A DNA stretch of 64,000 nucleotides from Warburgia ugandensis (lineage: Eukaryota; Streptophyta; Magnoliopsida; Canellales; Canellaceae): positions 36,748,684 to 36,812,683 of the forward strand of contig CP141128.1 in the NCBI GenBank assembly GCA_035236585.1. Reading direction: 5' to 3'. Shown in pieces: positions 22,261 to 35,104 of the stretch. Below the pieces are notes generated by a model. It saw only the letters and a program-made list of their open reading frames with translations. It searched no databases and had not been told where the DNA came from. Within the stretch, counting starts at the first letter, position 1, and the number at the start of each line of letters is the position of its first letter. A program made the position numbers and the translations under genes.

Positions 22261-25200
22261 GCAAGCAATGCTGGTAGGGGATTCAAGAAACATAATAATT
22301 GATAAGGTAATTCTAATACTTCATAATCTCATTATCCTTAAACATACTCTTTACTTTGTAACTTATGTATATCTATATACATACATACCCTTCATGGGTA
22401 AACCAGTTAAATTTGTGAAAGTAGTCAAATATCATTCCCAACTAAGCTGATCAATTCTCTTCGTTTTGAGAATTTAGTATTACAGCTAATCATATACTGG
22501 GAATTTCCCTTCTTAAGAAATATTGGTAATATACAATTACCTAGAATTTCATTATGCTACAACATAAGGCATTTCACTATGCCTATTCTCATATACATCA
22601 TAGTGCAAAATAATTAGAAAGGTTGCTATGTTGCAGTCTGATCCGTACTAGCGCGCTCGGATAACTGCCCTGTTCACCACTAATACCACGGTGGAAAATA
22701 TTATGTCACTGCTCGTATGGGAGGGCAAGACTTTCACAGTGGTGGCCTTCCCATAATTGCCACCACCCGACTTTTAGCCTCTCTTAGGGCAAGGTATCAT
22801 CACATCATCAAATTTCAAGGAGCAGGTGGCCAAACCCTCACAACTCCTCTAGCAATAGCATTCCCCTAAGCTTATGCCTATTAAAACAAACTCACAAGCC
22901 TCCAAGCTTGTATGTAAAATAGATTTCATATATATCAGACCATATGTCTATTTACTTAGGGCTGAAATATTTTCTAGTTCCCTATTCACTTATAGTTTAG
23001 TCCTTAACCATCTTATATGTGTTTGGTTGGATCATAAGGTTTTCAAGAGATTTAATACAAGTGTTAACATTACTCTTGTCAACATAAAATCATGAGTACA
23101 ATCATTTATATCTCATGTAAATGCATTCATCAAATCCTCCTACCTTTAAGGAGTGATCTCTTTTCCCCAAATCTTCCATGATCTTGACTGATGTATATGA
23201 TCTATACATCCATATGTATTGTCAATATATAAATTATGAACCATCCTATTGATCAATAGATCTGATGTTTAGAATGATCTTTAGATCATTCATATATAAG
23301 TATTTTTCTATCTCTAAGTCTTTGTATGTCCATCTCCTTGATTTTGATCTTTCACAGATCCACTGATTGACAATCTACACATGTTGATAAAGATCAAGGT
23401 CCTAGATCTTCTATCATTTAGTTCTTCTTTGATCTAAGTTCAATTATTGGATCATCCCTAAGGAGGATGATCTTGGTTTTCTTCCTTGAATCATCTTTGA
23501 TCAAGGGTTTGGATTATCTAATCTAATGAACTATAACAAGCATACTAAGTACAATATAATATTCTATTTCTTATTGTTCTTGATCATCCAAGATCTAATG
23601 GATCTTGTTTGATCATCCTTATCTTACTTACTGTTTTTATTAGGGTTAGGTAATTTACTAACCTTTTATGCTCTTATTATTATTATTATTATTCAACTAG
23701 TTAATGTGCTGGTTGAATGTAACTTATTCAAGACTAAATCTAGACTGCTCCTCTTATTTCCAATTGGCTAAGGCTTACTAGTTGAATAGGTGAACACAAA
23801 GTTGTTACTTCAATCCTCATGTAAGGAGGCGTTTAGACCTCACAAATGTCAACGGAAGGTAGGGGAAGAGCGAGGCTCTATTAGATAACCCCCTTAACCA
23901 CTATGTTCATCATTCACTAGAATGACCATAGCTCAACCTTTCATAAGGTTCTTATAAGCATGTTTACCCTAACTACTCTTTCTAATGGATTTTAATTAAT
24001 TCCATGAATATTTATAATGTCATTCATGGGGTTTATTATTCTTCTCCTAGGTTGGGCCAAGGATTTGATAATCCTTATATTGTCCTACTAAATATAGCCC
24101 TTACTAATTAACTCCATAGTACTCCATTCTTAATTGTGTCATAAACTCTACTTTCTCATTAGATTACATTGTTGATGTTTTATGCTCTTTATCTCATAAC
24201 AAGTAGTTCTACTAATAAGATTTAACCATAAATGAATTATAAATTCAAAGCATAAAACTACATAATTTAACACTTAATGATAATGAGACAAGGTACTTAA
24301 AATTACTCTAACATGATTTCCAACTAATATACCTTAATAACTTAATTTAAACTAACATGGACTTAAGGTATAATCTCATACTATAGTATAAACTTATATG
24401 AAATTCTAGCATGGTCCTAAGTTACAATGACATGGAATCATACTAAAGTGCCCCTAAGATAATTAAATCTAGCACCTTATGATAACAATGAAATCACATA
24501 TCATGCTAAAGTCTAAATGTTATACTAGCATGCTTTATAACATAATCATATTTAAAATGCTATTATATAAAATGAAACTAATTATATTAACATTTTTAGA
24601 AACCTTTACTTATGATCCAACCATTAGATCTTACATCTTTTCCTTTGATTAAGGGTATTAGTTATATTTAGGGGTTTGTCATTATTAAGGTCCAAAGATC
24701 ATATTGATCCATTTTTGTCATAATCCATCCATGATTTCTTGGATTTCATTATATCAACATTCATTTTATGCATCCCAAGGATCTGATCACACTTGATCTC
24801 ATTGATCAAGTGGGTCCCTTTGTATTTTTAGGGTTTTTCTACCATAATGGGTACATCCCTTAATATATCTCAGATATGTCCAATTAAACCATAGATATCA
24901 CTTTATTTCAATAGTATACCATTAGTAAAACCTATTTCAAAGATTGGATTAGGGGACGGGGCGTCCATGGACGTGTGCGGGATGTCATCTTTCCGATCGG
25001 GAGACCGGATAGTCCGTTTGGACCATCCAATCAATCCCTTCTCAATTGAGGGACCAAACCTTCTCCAATCATTTTGAAAATTCTACCTTAGGGGTTTTGG
25101 ACCCTTCTGGATCTATTGGTGTAGTCAGAATTTTCATCTGAGCACTCTATAATCCTGAATTAATTTATTTTTACCTTTTTTATCATCAAAATAAATTACA

Positions 25201-25634
25201 ATAAACTAAAAATTACATAAACTAGTATTAAACATCTATAGAAAGTATTCCCACCTAGCTGATTGGAGAAAAAACTTTAGTTAATATGTCCAATTTAAAA
25301 AGAATACCTTGTTAATGAAGATATGGCCTAAGATCTACCTTTCTTGCAAATTCCCATTGTTGAACTGTTAGATCTTGAAATTGCTTTGGGGGTTTTGTAG
25401 AATAGATATGGTGAGAAGTTTTGGATGGTGAAATTGATGAAATTAGATCTGGAACAGAGTGCCTAATTGATTTTAGGTCTCTTGTTCCAATCTAAAAAGA
25501 AAAAGAAATTAAAAAGAAAGATATCTTTTGAAAATTTTGGTTTTTTGGGGAGGGATCTAGGTCTAATTTTTCAAGGAGAGTGAAGAAAATTTCGTGGGAA
25601 TTTTATGAACATTTTTGGAGGGTTTTTGGGGTTG

Positions 25635-25642
25635 TATTTATA
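25635..25642 (-). promoter_or_regulatory. TATA box of giant LTR copy 3
   Basis: TATTTATA on the plus strand, i.e. TATAAATA on the minus strand, 618 bp from the minus-strand LTR start. Confidence 0.55.
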
Positions 25643-26260
25643 GGCATTTTGGTCTTTTTTTCATGATTATAATATTTAATTTTTTATTATTAAATGGCAT
25701 GAAAGTCTCCCATGCTCCATTTTTTCTTCCCCATGCTCCATTTTTCTTCCCCAAGACCAGCTGGTGTTTGTTGACCCATGAATTCACGTGGGCTGCTCAT
25801 AAGATTCATTTTTGGGTCCCTTGTGGGCCCCATGTGGGCCCCACATGGTGTAAAAAAGACCGTTTTGCCATTTATGTATAAAATTTTGGGTTTTATTCCC
25901 ATGATCTCGGATTTGAGTGTACTAAGTGGCATTGGATTCATATTTCTCAGTACATTCTAAATTTTTATGTCTCATATTTTGATTTTTGGGTGATTTTGAT
26001 TTTTAGGTAAAATTACTATTTTACTCTTTTGTCCAAGAAATGAAGAAACTTAAGGATTTTTCATCTGAATTCAGAATTTGTCGTGCTTACAGTCATTTTG
26101 AAGGGTTTGTTAAGTTTAATTTCAATTTTACATGTCTTATTATTTGATTATGCTTTTATAAAAAGTATATTCTAAATAACCCTAATATTTCAACCCGAAA
26201 TATCTGAAACTCAAACTTTATTGATTTTCTCAATCAATTACAAAAATTGGGGTTATTACA

Positions 26261-26265
26261 TTCAT
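26261..26265. repeat. Target site duplication TTCAT, right
   Basis: Same 5 bp as 21820-21824. Confidence 0.85.
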
Positions 26266-26345
26266 GACTATTGGTAATTGACTTTACCTGAAAAGTTTGA
26301 TTCCTCATGTCAAAAGATAAATACTCAAACTACATAATTTTAATT
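26266..26345 (-). pseudogene. MULE transposase, upstream piece beyond solo LTR copy 3
   Basis: The minus strand reads MRNQTFQVKSITNSHE, which runs in frame into the THRN-type stretch on the other side of the LTR (with one TTCAT). F-Q-V/I-K...H is the usual sequence just before this zone in MULE transposases. Short, and assigned by continuity. Confidence 0.55.
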
Positions 26346-26401
26346 ACAAGTAATAGATGATGCCAATTGATCTAATACATATTGTTTTCACTTGTGCAAG
26401 A

Positions 26402-28190
26402 AACATGGAACTTGAAGAATATGAACAACATGAAGAAGAATCTAGCCCTCGTACACCTATCAATAGAAAGAGTAGAGGGAAAACAAAAATGCAGCATGTA
26501 ATAAGAGAAAGTCAAAGGAAATAAAAGAGACTGTATGGTTTAATGGTAGAGGAGAGGTGATAGGTAATAGTGCACATTCTTATATTAGTTTCATCGGCTG
26601 CACAGTTAGAAGTATGGTGTCAGTCTTAGTGATTAATTGGAAACATGTGTCACCATCAATCAAAGATGCAATATGGGATAGATTGAAAGTATGTAAATGC
26701 TTCCTACATATAACATAATGTCCCTTATCTTCTTCTTTTTTTTCATATTTACTAATGTGATTATTTTTATTTTGTAGCCTGCCTTTGAAGTCATTGATGT
26801 GTGCAAGAAGAATGCTCTACAAGGGGCTAGTGAAAACTAGAGGAAATGGAAGAGTGAGCTGATAAGAAGGTACATACTTTCCAATGTCAGTGATCCATCT
26901 AGGCTCCACACTATCCCTGAGTAGGATTCCAGCTTCATTTATGAGAACACATGGGATCGATTTGTACAAATTAGGATTTCTTCTATTTTTGAGGTAATTA
27001 CAACTATTCAAAAGTTTGATTTCTCTAATTATTAAAGTCAATTGTCCTTAATTATGTTCCTTTGATGTTTAAGAAAAGCATATGAAAGGACAAACGATAT
27101 GTGCAACTCATCATATGCAGTACCACCTCTCCAAGGTTTGTTATGCACGTTTAGAAGAATAAGAAGTAAGTATATGTGATAGTTCATTTTTGTTTAAAAA
27201 TACTATACTTTTTTTCATTAACTCTAATTTAGTGTCTCTCTTGGCAGAAAAAGAAGGTTGGGACCACAGACCCCATCAATTCCACCCTTTTATGGAAAAT
27301 GACGCATTCAAAAGGGCATAACTCCCAGACCTTCACTGACTATAATATTGCATTAGTTGCTTCACGAATCTTTTGTATCTGTTGAATTGTATTATATATA
27401 ATGGAACTAATTGTGTTCTTATGACTGCATGTGTAGGAAGAGTTGACCTAAGAAAGCATTATTACAGGGACTCTGAGCAGCACTTCTGTAAAGGGGCCCA
27501 TCTTGTATAGGGCTATGGGTAACAAAGATAAGCACCATGGCCAAGTGAGGGCTAGGGTCACACTGTGGTTCCTTCCAAATTCTTTCCTAAATCAAATAAT
27601 CTTCTAGTAGAGGACTTGGAAGCATGGAAGGAGAAAGCCTTTGAGAAGTTATACAAGAAGGTAAAGAATGATTTATATAAGAACATTTAGAGTTTCAAAA
27701 GTCCACATCAGGATATTGCCCCTCGATGCCCATCTCACAATAGCTGTAGTGCACCACTTGATGAAGCGGTGGCAAAGCAAATCTTTAAAGGAGATATTTC
27801 GATCAAGGAGGTATATATTGACATGTTTACTTTTGCAATGTTCAATTATTTAGGAATCTTTTCATTCTTATGTGTATGTTATTTCTAATTTATAGGTGGG
27901 TTAGTGCATGTGTATAGCTGAGAACTATGTCTAGGTGGCTCCATTGTAAGAGATTCTTTTTATCATGTTGCATGGCAAGTTGATGCATCCACACACTAAG
28001 TGTGTGTGCATTACTATCATCCTCCAACCAAATGTTCCCTACCATTTTCGATAGAACACAACAATATTGATACCGTTGGGGATGCAATTGGATATCATGT
28101 GGCTTGGCCAGAGAAGTATATCAAACCAATGTTTTCCAAGGTATGTATATGGTATCATTTCATCAATGTGGTTGAATTATATTAACTACC
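26402..28190 (+). pseudogene. CACTA-associated second protein (plant En/Spm-type ORF), exon remnants
   Basis: Plus-strand exon-like pieces read MELEEYEQHEEESSPRTPIN at 26405; FNGRGEVIGNSAHSYISF, VRSMVSVLVINWKHVSPSI and KDAIWDRLK ending at a GT donor near 26690; AFEVIDVC...RKWKSELIRR after an AG acceptor near 26778; ENTWDRFVQIRISSIFE near 26940-26992; APLDEAVAKQIFKGDISIKE near 27750-27812; and GDAIGYHVAWPEKYI near 28078-28122. The pattern (W..V....KD.IW, then H-W-D-x-F-V, then GDA.G..V.WP) is that of the non-transposase protein encoded by many plant CACTA elements. Several stops are present. It may belong to a second CACTA or to the displaced 3' part of the one at 9140-19960. Confidence 0.65.
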
Positions 28191-28329
28191 ATGAAATACT
28201 AAAAATGGGGGATCATCAATGTCGTCCCACTAAATTTAAATTATGGTGGTCTACTATAACATATTATTACCACCACCAAAAATTTCAAGGTATAGGAAAT
28301 ATATGGACTATCGTGAGATTTTGAAGAGG

Positions 28330-29764
28330 CATGAGAAATCATACCCGTTTCATTATTAGAGTTAGGTTAGGAAAAAATAGGCTAAACTAGTAAGGCCTAG
28401 ATTTGGGTACGCTATGCTATGTCTGGCTGAAGATGTGAAACTTAGTGCTCACTTGGAGGCAACTTAGGGTTTTTTTCAAAAGTCTCCATGTTCTACATTA
28501 CCCATTCATCACATAGGTGTCCTATATTTCAAAACAATGAGGATACTATTTAGTTCAGTTGGGGGTGTAGATATACAAGAGATTAAGCTTTTCTTGCATT
28601 TTTGAAAATTTTTAAATCATGTGAAACTTAGGAAATGATGAAGGCCATCCTTGTTTAACCCAAATCCTTTTCCCTATGTTATTTATCATTAGTTAGACCC
28701 TTGAGCCTTAAAAATAAGCCTTTTCTTTAGTAGCCAAATAACTTGTACCTATATTAAATCCCTATAATATATCCATTACCCATTGTTTGGAAATGTGTAG
28801 GAAGGATTGAAGAATATCTTTATCTTGAGAAAAAGTATGAATAATACAATTCAATCAAAAAGGTTAAAAAGAAGAAAAGGTACAAAAAGGCTATGTAAAG
28901 TCACGCAAAAAAGAAAATGATAGCTAATGAAGAAAAAGAATGTTCACTCTTATAAGGAAAAATGGAAAAGTTGTGAATACATTGATGGAAGACCTTTACA
29001 TATTATTTAGACAACCTTTGTTTAACTTTATACCCATTCTTTTGGTAGCCCTTACCTAAGCTTATGTTCTATCTCAATAGAAGTCCTAACTTGATCTTAT
29101 GAGAAGTATGGCTTGGATATGGTTATGAATGAACAGGAAATTTGGTAGAGTATAACATTCCTAGTAGTTGATATCGTTTCATGAGATCTCTTCCATTCTT
29201 TCTAAGTTATTGTTCTTTTGTATGAAATATGTGAGACTTTTGGACTTGATGAATAATATTCTACTCACATATTAATAAGAGATTTGTACACCTTTCTTAG
29301 TGTCTTCTTTCTAAGTGACAAGTATAACCTGTGAGAATTAAAGTCAAAGTATACATTTGGATGGTAATTTAGGTTATGTTTGACTAAGAAACTACTTATT
29401 ATACACATTTGCTATACAAACAATCACCTTCTGAAGTTTAATGAAATAATGAGATATCTTTAGCATAAGGGTAAGATTTTGAACCTTTTTGTTCATCTTT
29501 ATTAACAAGATAAAGTTAGGTATTAATATAAGTTGAATAAAAGAAAATTTTCTCAAAAGAATAAAAGGATTTTCATAAAAAAAATTGAGAGTTTTGGGGG
29601 TATAATCACTGCAAACCCTCACGAGGCATAACACGTCCACTAAGGGTAACCTAGGGGTTTAAGGACTTGTCACATATGTTAAATGCAATCATGAGTACCT
29701 AAAAAATGACAACCATTTATGTGCATGTATTGCTAGGGATTAGCAACAAACTAGTTGGGGAATG
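28330..29764 (+). mobile_element. Athila-type element tail (+): 3' noncoding region
   Basis: Near 28385-28470 the plus strand reads FGYAMLCLAEDVKLSAHLEA, the short conserved stretch found just after pol in plant Athila elements (usually followed by GGNPG). The sequence then runs noncoding to 29764 and ends in GTTGGGGAATG, a polypurine-tract-like stretch directly before an LTR-type start TGATGAGTG. The same region occurs in inverted orientation at 31750-33230. Upstream Athila coding parts are missing. Confidence 0.65.
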
Positions 29765-30200
29765 TGATGAGTGTTCAATTTTGTATAAAAAGGTCCCAAT
29801 TAATAGCCATGTGTTATAAAAGATAAGCATAAATGTAGGGTTTTTTCAAAAATTTTGTAATACATGCATTTCTGACCTAATAATTTAAAAGTTTGATATT
29901 TTGCAGGTTTAGAGGCTAATTCAGAGTATGTGAATAATCACCTTTTCATAGGATTTAATTAGGATTTCTTATCTTTTATAGGTAATGGGAAGGCAATCCA
30001 ATGTTCAAGAATGATCAAGAGGGAAATTGAAGCCATTCATAAGGTTTCCAAGTCTAATTACGAAACCTAAGGAAGCTAAGGCCTAAATCCAAAGTATGAT
30101 CAAGTTTTAAGATCATCTATAGGGCAAGCAAATTATGCATTTAGTAGAGCTAAAGGTGATTAAAATGGGCTGTGCATAAGCTGTGCATTTCCATTATTAT
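29765..30200 (+). mobile_element. Truncated Athila LTR start (+)
   Basis: Begins TGATGAGTGTTCAATTTTG after a G-rich tract and keeps the plant Athila pattern with TTTTGCAGG near 29902. It is cut at about 30200, where the sequence becomes the minus-oriented Athila LTR shared with 59455-60954. Confidence 0.55.
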
Positions 30201-31749
30201 TAATCGAGGTGCACAAGCTATTATAAATCTATCAAGCATGTCCTTGATTAAAGATCCAATAGTTGGATTAAGCATATTCCCAAAAATTTTAAAGATTTGG
30301 ACTAAAGAGTTATTTTGGGTTTTGAACTCCTTAGATTGATTTTTGAAGTTTAGATTACAGATTAGAGACATTGAATAAGCTAAGGGATCTCCTAAGAATG
30401 AAATCTGAAAATTAATAGAAAATTTGATCTGAAATAGAGGAGAAACGGAGAGATCCTAGTTTTCAAGGCTAACCCATTGATTAGGTTAAGCCTTAATTAA
30501 ATCAACTCAGATTGTGCAGTTCCTGGATAATAGATCACAGACAAAATAAAACTCCAATAGAAGTAGGTAAATAGAGGGAATTAAAATGAGGGACACAAAT
30601 GGAATTCAGGATTAAATGCCATGGGTAGAAATGTAATTAAGGGAAAAAATAGATTTAACGAAAAAAATGGAAACCTGATGATGTAGAGCAAGACGGTGAA
30701 GAAGGGGGAGAAAGAGGAAACTGGTGTTGGGTTTACCCCTTTGAGTCGCCCAGTTTGGTGTAAGGAAAGGACTAGTGCAGTGGAGTGGAGACTAGTCGAT
30801 GATGGAAGAGAATGGGGAGGAGCAAGTGGGTTGATCAGAGAGAGGGGAGGAGCAGGGGATGGCAATGTAGTGGAGAGGTTTTTTTGACATTGTCGTGCTG
30901 GTGCCTATGATGGTCTGGAGTGAGACAAGGAAAGAGAATGGAGTTGGGAAGGACTGTCTGGTGGAACAAAAGAAGAGCAGGGAGATGGAGCAAGGTGCTC
31001 TAGGCTAGTTGATGATGGAGAGGAGAAAAATAAAATAAAAAAATGACATGCAAAACAATTGGAAAGCAAAGGAAAACAATAATGGTAAGTCAGTGAAGGA
31101 GTGTAAATAGAGAATAGTCTAGAGGAAGGGATCAGTCTATAGTCTCTTATAACCGCCTACTACAATCATGTTCAATAAGAGGAATAGCAGAGATGAGAGA
31201 GTGGAGGGAGAAGAAGATAAATAGCGTGGAGAGGGAGGAAAAGAGAGAAAGAAAGTGACTTGTTTCCTCTATCCTTGCAACGTCCAGCCAAAGAGAGAAG
31301 GTGCTGGTGGATGGTTTCCTCTCTTCAAAGACCACCACCTTCTAATTTGCCTTTTACCTTACTTTCCTCCTTGGAGAATTCTAACTATTGGGGCTTTCCA
31401 AATCATCTCTATGTTTTCCTTTAAAACAAAGTTTCCTTTAACAAATCATTTCACTTGCACCATTGAATCTCTATTGGATGATCTACACTATTGAAATTTG
31501 ATCTGAACCATCCAAGTCTATTTTAGTTGATCTGCAAAACATAAGACTATATTAGAATCATCTAAACCATACATTAAGCATCTAATAAGCTTTGATGATC
31601 ATTTGACTATTAAATTTGACAAATTAATGATTGGATGGTCAATTTAAGCTAAAATTCATATTTTATCTAAAAATTACCAAATTGATGAGTTAGATGATCT
31701 AATTAAATGCTAAATTAGGTGTATTTTGGAAAATATTAAACACTTAACA
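30200..31749 (-). mobile_element. Athila 3' LTR (minus strand), truncated at its end
   Basis: On the minus strand it begins TGTTAAGTGTTTAAT right after a G-rich tract (GGTTTGGGGCG, 31750-31760). It is collinear with 59455-60954 over its whole length at clearly high identity by eye; shared stretches include GGATTAAATGCCATGGGTAG and GTCCTTGATTAAAGATCCAA. The terminal ~220 bp present in the other copy are replaced by the plus-oriented Athila LTR. Together the two copies would be the LTR pair of the minus-strand Athila. Confidence 0.7.
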
Positions 31750-33440
31750 CGCCCCAAACCAGCATTTTGTAAGTCCCAAGCAAAACATGTGAAAAATCAT
31801 TTTTCAAAAACTGATACAATGTGCCACTTTCATTGGTACTCACGATTGCATTTAGCATATGCAACATGCCCTTAAAACCCTAGGTTACCCCTAGTAGACG
31901 ATTTAGGCTTCATGAGGGTTTACAATGATTACATCCACAAATTTCAATAAAGTTGAGTCCCCTATTTTATTTCATAGAATCTCATTCATTAGCATTCTAT
32001 TAGTTTTTCACAACTTAATGGAGAAGATTTGACAATTTTACAAATCATACACATATAAAAGACATTTTAATTGAGTTATTTCTTAGAGTGCATGTGTGTA
32101 CAGCCACATAAATCATGACGTCTAACTAGATATGCTTAAATTCCATTGGAAATATGTCTTAATCTCAAATCCTCACAAGTAAATTCTCAGAAATTAAGCT
32201 CTCAAATAAGGATTTGAACATACTTCTCATTATGTGACCAAATCCACAAGCTAATGGTTCACATAAATCTTTTAAATGCTCATGAGACAAAGAAAAGTGA
32301 TCACTGAGAGTGGATGTCATTACCAAGAATATTAAGTGTAGTTTACCTTAATGCCTTCTTTTTATCTCCCCTTTAAGGCTATGTTTTACCTTGAATCCAT
32401 TGGTCCTTAAATAGGCCAAAACATAGGCTTAGGATAGGTACAAAAAAGAAGGGTATAAGCATTTCAAAGGTTCAAAATTGAGTAGAGGTTTTCAATGAAT
32501 ATCTGTTAGGACAACTTTTCTTTTGGGTTGTACTTGAAGTGAATATTTTTTTGTATTTTTGTCTTTGTCTTTCAAATTTTCTCCTCTTTTTCTAATTTTG
32601 ACACTTCTTTCTTTTCACTTTTCTTTTTCTTTGGCTTCTTTAGAAGAAAGACAGCTAATTTTCTCACTTCTTTACCTTTTTTGAACTTTTTTACTGACTT
32701 TACTCATTATGAAAATGGGTAATGATTATATATATATATATATTTGGTTTATTTTGGATTAAGGTGAGTGGGGTTAAGAAGGAAAAGGCATAACAATAGG
32801 CTCAAAGGGCTAACTAGTGGTATTTAATATACTGGGTAGGCTTTATGTCTCTGGGCTGAACAAGGATGGCCTATGTCACTCTTTAAGTTTCCTAAAGGTT
32901 ATAAGATTTAATATTTTTTCTAGAAATAAAGTTATTACTCCTATTTATTCTTTATAGTTAACCAAAACAAGGAAAATAGGATCACACTACATTATGTACA
33001 CTAAAGAAAACTTTGGAATTACTTATAACTCTCTAAAATAAGATAGTTCCTAAACTCACTAGGTTATAGGTCTCCACTAATTTTCCTCTGGGTCCCTAAG
33101 TCATGCCATTCTAGTAGTCTTGACTATGTGCTATGTGTAAATGGTTCTCGAGAATTAACTTTCGTAAAATGCTACAACACATGAATAATATGCAAAACTA
33201 ATCATATGCATTTCCATTAAGAGATGAAAACAATGGAATTACTAAATTATGAACATCCAATTCTCATCACAGTAAGGGAATTCTACCTTAAAAGCTTCTT
33301 TTTTTTTCAAAAGAATCAAGAAAATTCAAAATCTCTACGTCCATCTGTACCCTGCAACCTAAATAAAACATTGTCCCCAATGTTGGAAAACATAAGATTT
33401 ATATGATAATGGAAGGATGTAGTGATGGAAATTTCAAGAA
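31750..33440 (-). mobile_element. Athila 3' noncoding region (minus strand)
   Basis: Lies between the end of the integrase reading and the 3' LTR start. The part at 31750-33230 is an inverted copy of 28440-29764, e.g. GGGTAACCTAGG and AAATGCAATC near 29655-29690 against their complements near 31840-31895, and GGCCATCCTTGTT at 28646 against 32862. Contains an AT microsatellite at about 32727-32742. No ORF of note. Confidence 0.6.
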
Positions 33441-33559
33441 AAGCATTTGTGTTGCCTCTGAGGAAGTGCTAAGTTTTACATCTTTAGACAAACATAATGA
33501 TGAGTGCAATGATGGTACACTGCACGAGTTTCTAAAAAATTCTAAGGTGAGTCATGATA

Positions 33560-34672
33560 ATGAGGTGCCTTTAAAAGTGTCTCTTCAATTTCAGGGTCAG
33601 GTATTTCTAGGAAAGGTTTTAACCTTTGACCATTGACTTTTTAAATTTCTCCATCCTTTTCAATCTTGATAGCTCCCTAAGGATAGACTGTGCATACTAT
33701 ATAAGGTCCAGTCCATCTAAATCTAAGTTTTCCTAGGAGCAGATACAATCTAGAGTTATACAATAAGATCTTTTGTCCATGTGTGATACATGATAGACAT
33801 ACTTTGAGGAAATCCATCATTCAGTATTTTGTACAATTGTGTAAAGTCATATGCATTTTTTCTTAATTCTTCCAACTCATTGAGTTGGAGTTTTCGATGG
33901 GTCCCAGTAGAATCTAAGTCAAATTTGAGCTTTTTGAGAGCCCAATATGTTTTGTGCTCTAACTCTACTAGTAAGTGGCTGGCCTTTCCATAGACCAGGC
34001 AGAATAGTGACATTTCTATGGGGTTTTATATGTTGTACAATGAGCCCACAAAGCCTCATTAAGTCTGAGAGACCAATCTTTCCTACTTGGATTGACTGTC
34101 TTTTCTAGAATTCGCTTTATCTCCCTATTGGATACCTCTACTTGACCACTGGTTTGAGGGTGGTAAGGGGTAGCTATCCTATGGTTGACACCATACTTTT
34201 TCATTATATTTTGAAACACTTTATTACAAAAGTGTTTCCCCCCATTACTTATTATGGCTCTTGGAGTACCAAACCATGCAAAAATATTTTCTTTTAAAAA
34301 TTGTACCATAACCTAATGATCATTGGTTTTGTAGGGTATAGCCTCTACCCACTTGGACATGTACTCCACTCTCACTAGGATGTAAAGATTTCCAAAAGAA
34401 TTAGGAAAGGGTCCCATGAAATCTATGCCCCAAACATCAAAAGGTTCTATGACAAGGATTGGGTTTAAGGGCATCATATGTCTCCTTCCTAAACTTCCTA
34501 ATCATTGACACATTACACATGCTTTGTAGTAAGCATTTGCATCTTTAAATATGGTAGGCCAATAAAATTCTCACTACAAAATTTTTGTAACAGTCTTTCT
34601 AGAGCTAAAATGGCCCCACATGCATAATAATGATAAAAGGAGATGATTTGATTATGTTCATTATCTGGTACA
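33560..34672 (-). pseudogene. Athila integrase (minus strand), C-terminal half of pol
   Basis: Reading from high to low coordinates: a zinc-binding/core start region near 34440-34672 with frame changes; the open stretch at 34016-34309 ([20 protein letters not shown], then [20 protein letters not shown] and [10 protein letters not shown]); then 33756-34013 (MSLFCLVYGKASHLLVELEH, LQLNELEELRKNAYDF); and KVNGQRLKPFLEIP near 33595-33640. This is the Athila integrase core and C-terminus. The second catalytic position reads ISNGG, so the usual aspartate is asparagine. It is cut at 34677 by the Tekay insertion, with the pol continuing beyond 44291. Confidence 0.85.
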
Positions 34673-34677
34673 CATCC
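34673..34677. repeat. Target site duplication CATCC, left
   Basis: CATCC directly before the Tekay LTR start; repeated at 44291-44295. Confidence 0.95.
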
Positions 34678-35104
34678 TGTAATGACTCCAATTTTGTAAC
34701 ATTAAAATCCCAAGTTAGCAATGAAAAGTTCAGTTTTTGAAGATAAGGGTATTTTGGTCATTTCACTATTCACCCTGACTGAACCCAAAAATTTGATCCT
34801 AAAAATGGTACCATTAGGTGCGTCTCGGAAAAAGGAATCCAACAATATCAAAATCACCCAAAACAGAGTTAAAATGAGCAAGTTATGGCCCTTTGAAATT
34901 TAGGGGCAAAAATGTAATTTTCATTAAAAAACGGATTTAGCCTGAAAACACAGGGGCCCGTTTTGATATGGGCACCCACTTTCTTCAACCTCCTAGAAGG
35001 TTCTAGAACGGCTGTGTTTGGAGGAGAAATCACAGTCATTCTGGAGGTTTCTCCACTGCCATTCAAGGGCGGTGAGAGCCCCCTCCAGAACCCTCTTATA
35101 GCTC

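Larger units (their letters stand above)
21825..26260 (-). mobile_element. Giant solo LTR, copy 3 (4.44 kb), minus strand, inserted in a MULE
   Basis: On the plus strand it starts TGTGACGACCCAAG and ends GGGGTTATTACA, i.e. TGTAATAACCCC...GGTCGTCACA on the minus strand, with perfect TTCAT duplications. No internal domains, so it is a solo LTR. Contains the minus-strand TATA box at 25635-25642, a conserved block at about 23730-23985 and a hairpin at 22232-22260. It is about 0.8 kb shorter than copies 1 and 2. Removing it restores the continuity of the MULE reading on both sides. Confidence 0.9.

Noticed and set aside
30581-30887. Overlapping ORFs on both strands in the Athila LTR (about 94 and 63 codons)
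   Set aside because: They fall in a repeat shared with 59870-60150, where lengths and frames differ, and show no domain. Chance ORFs in an LTR.
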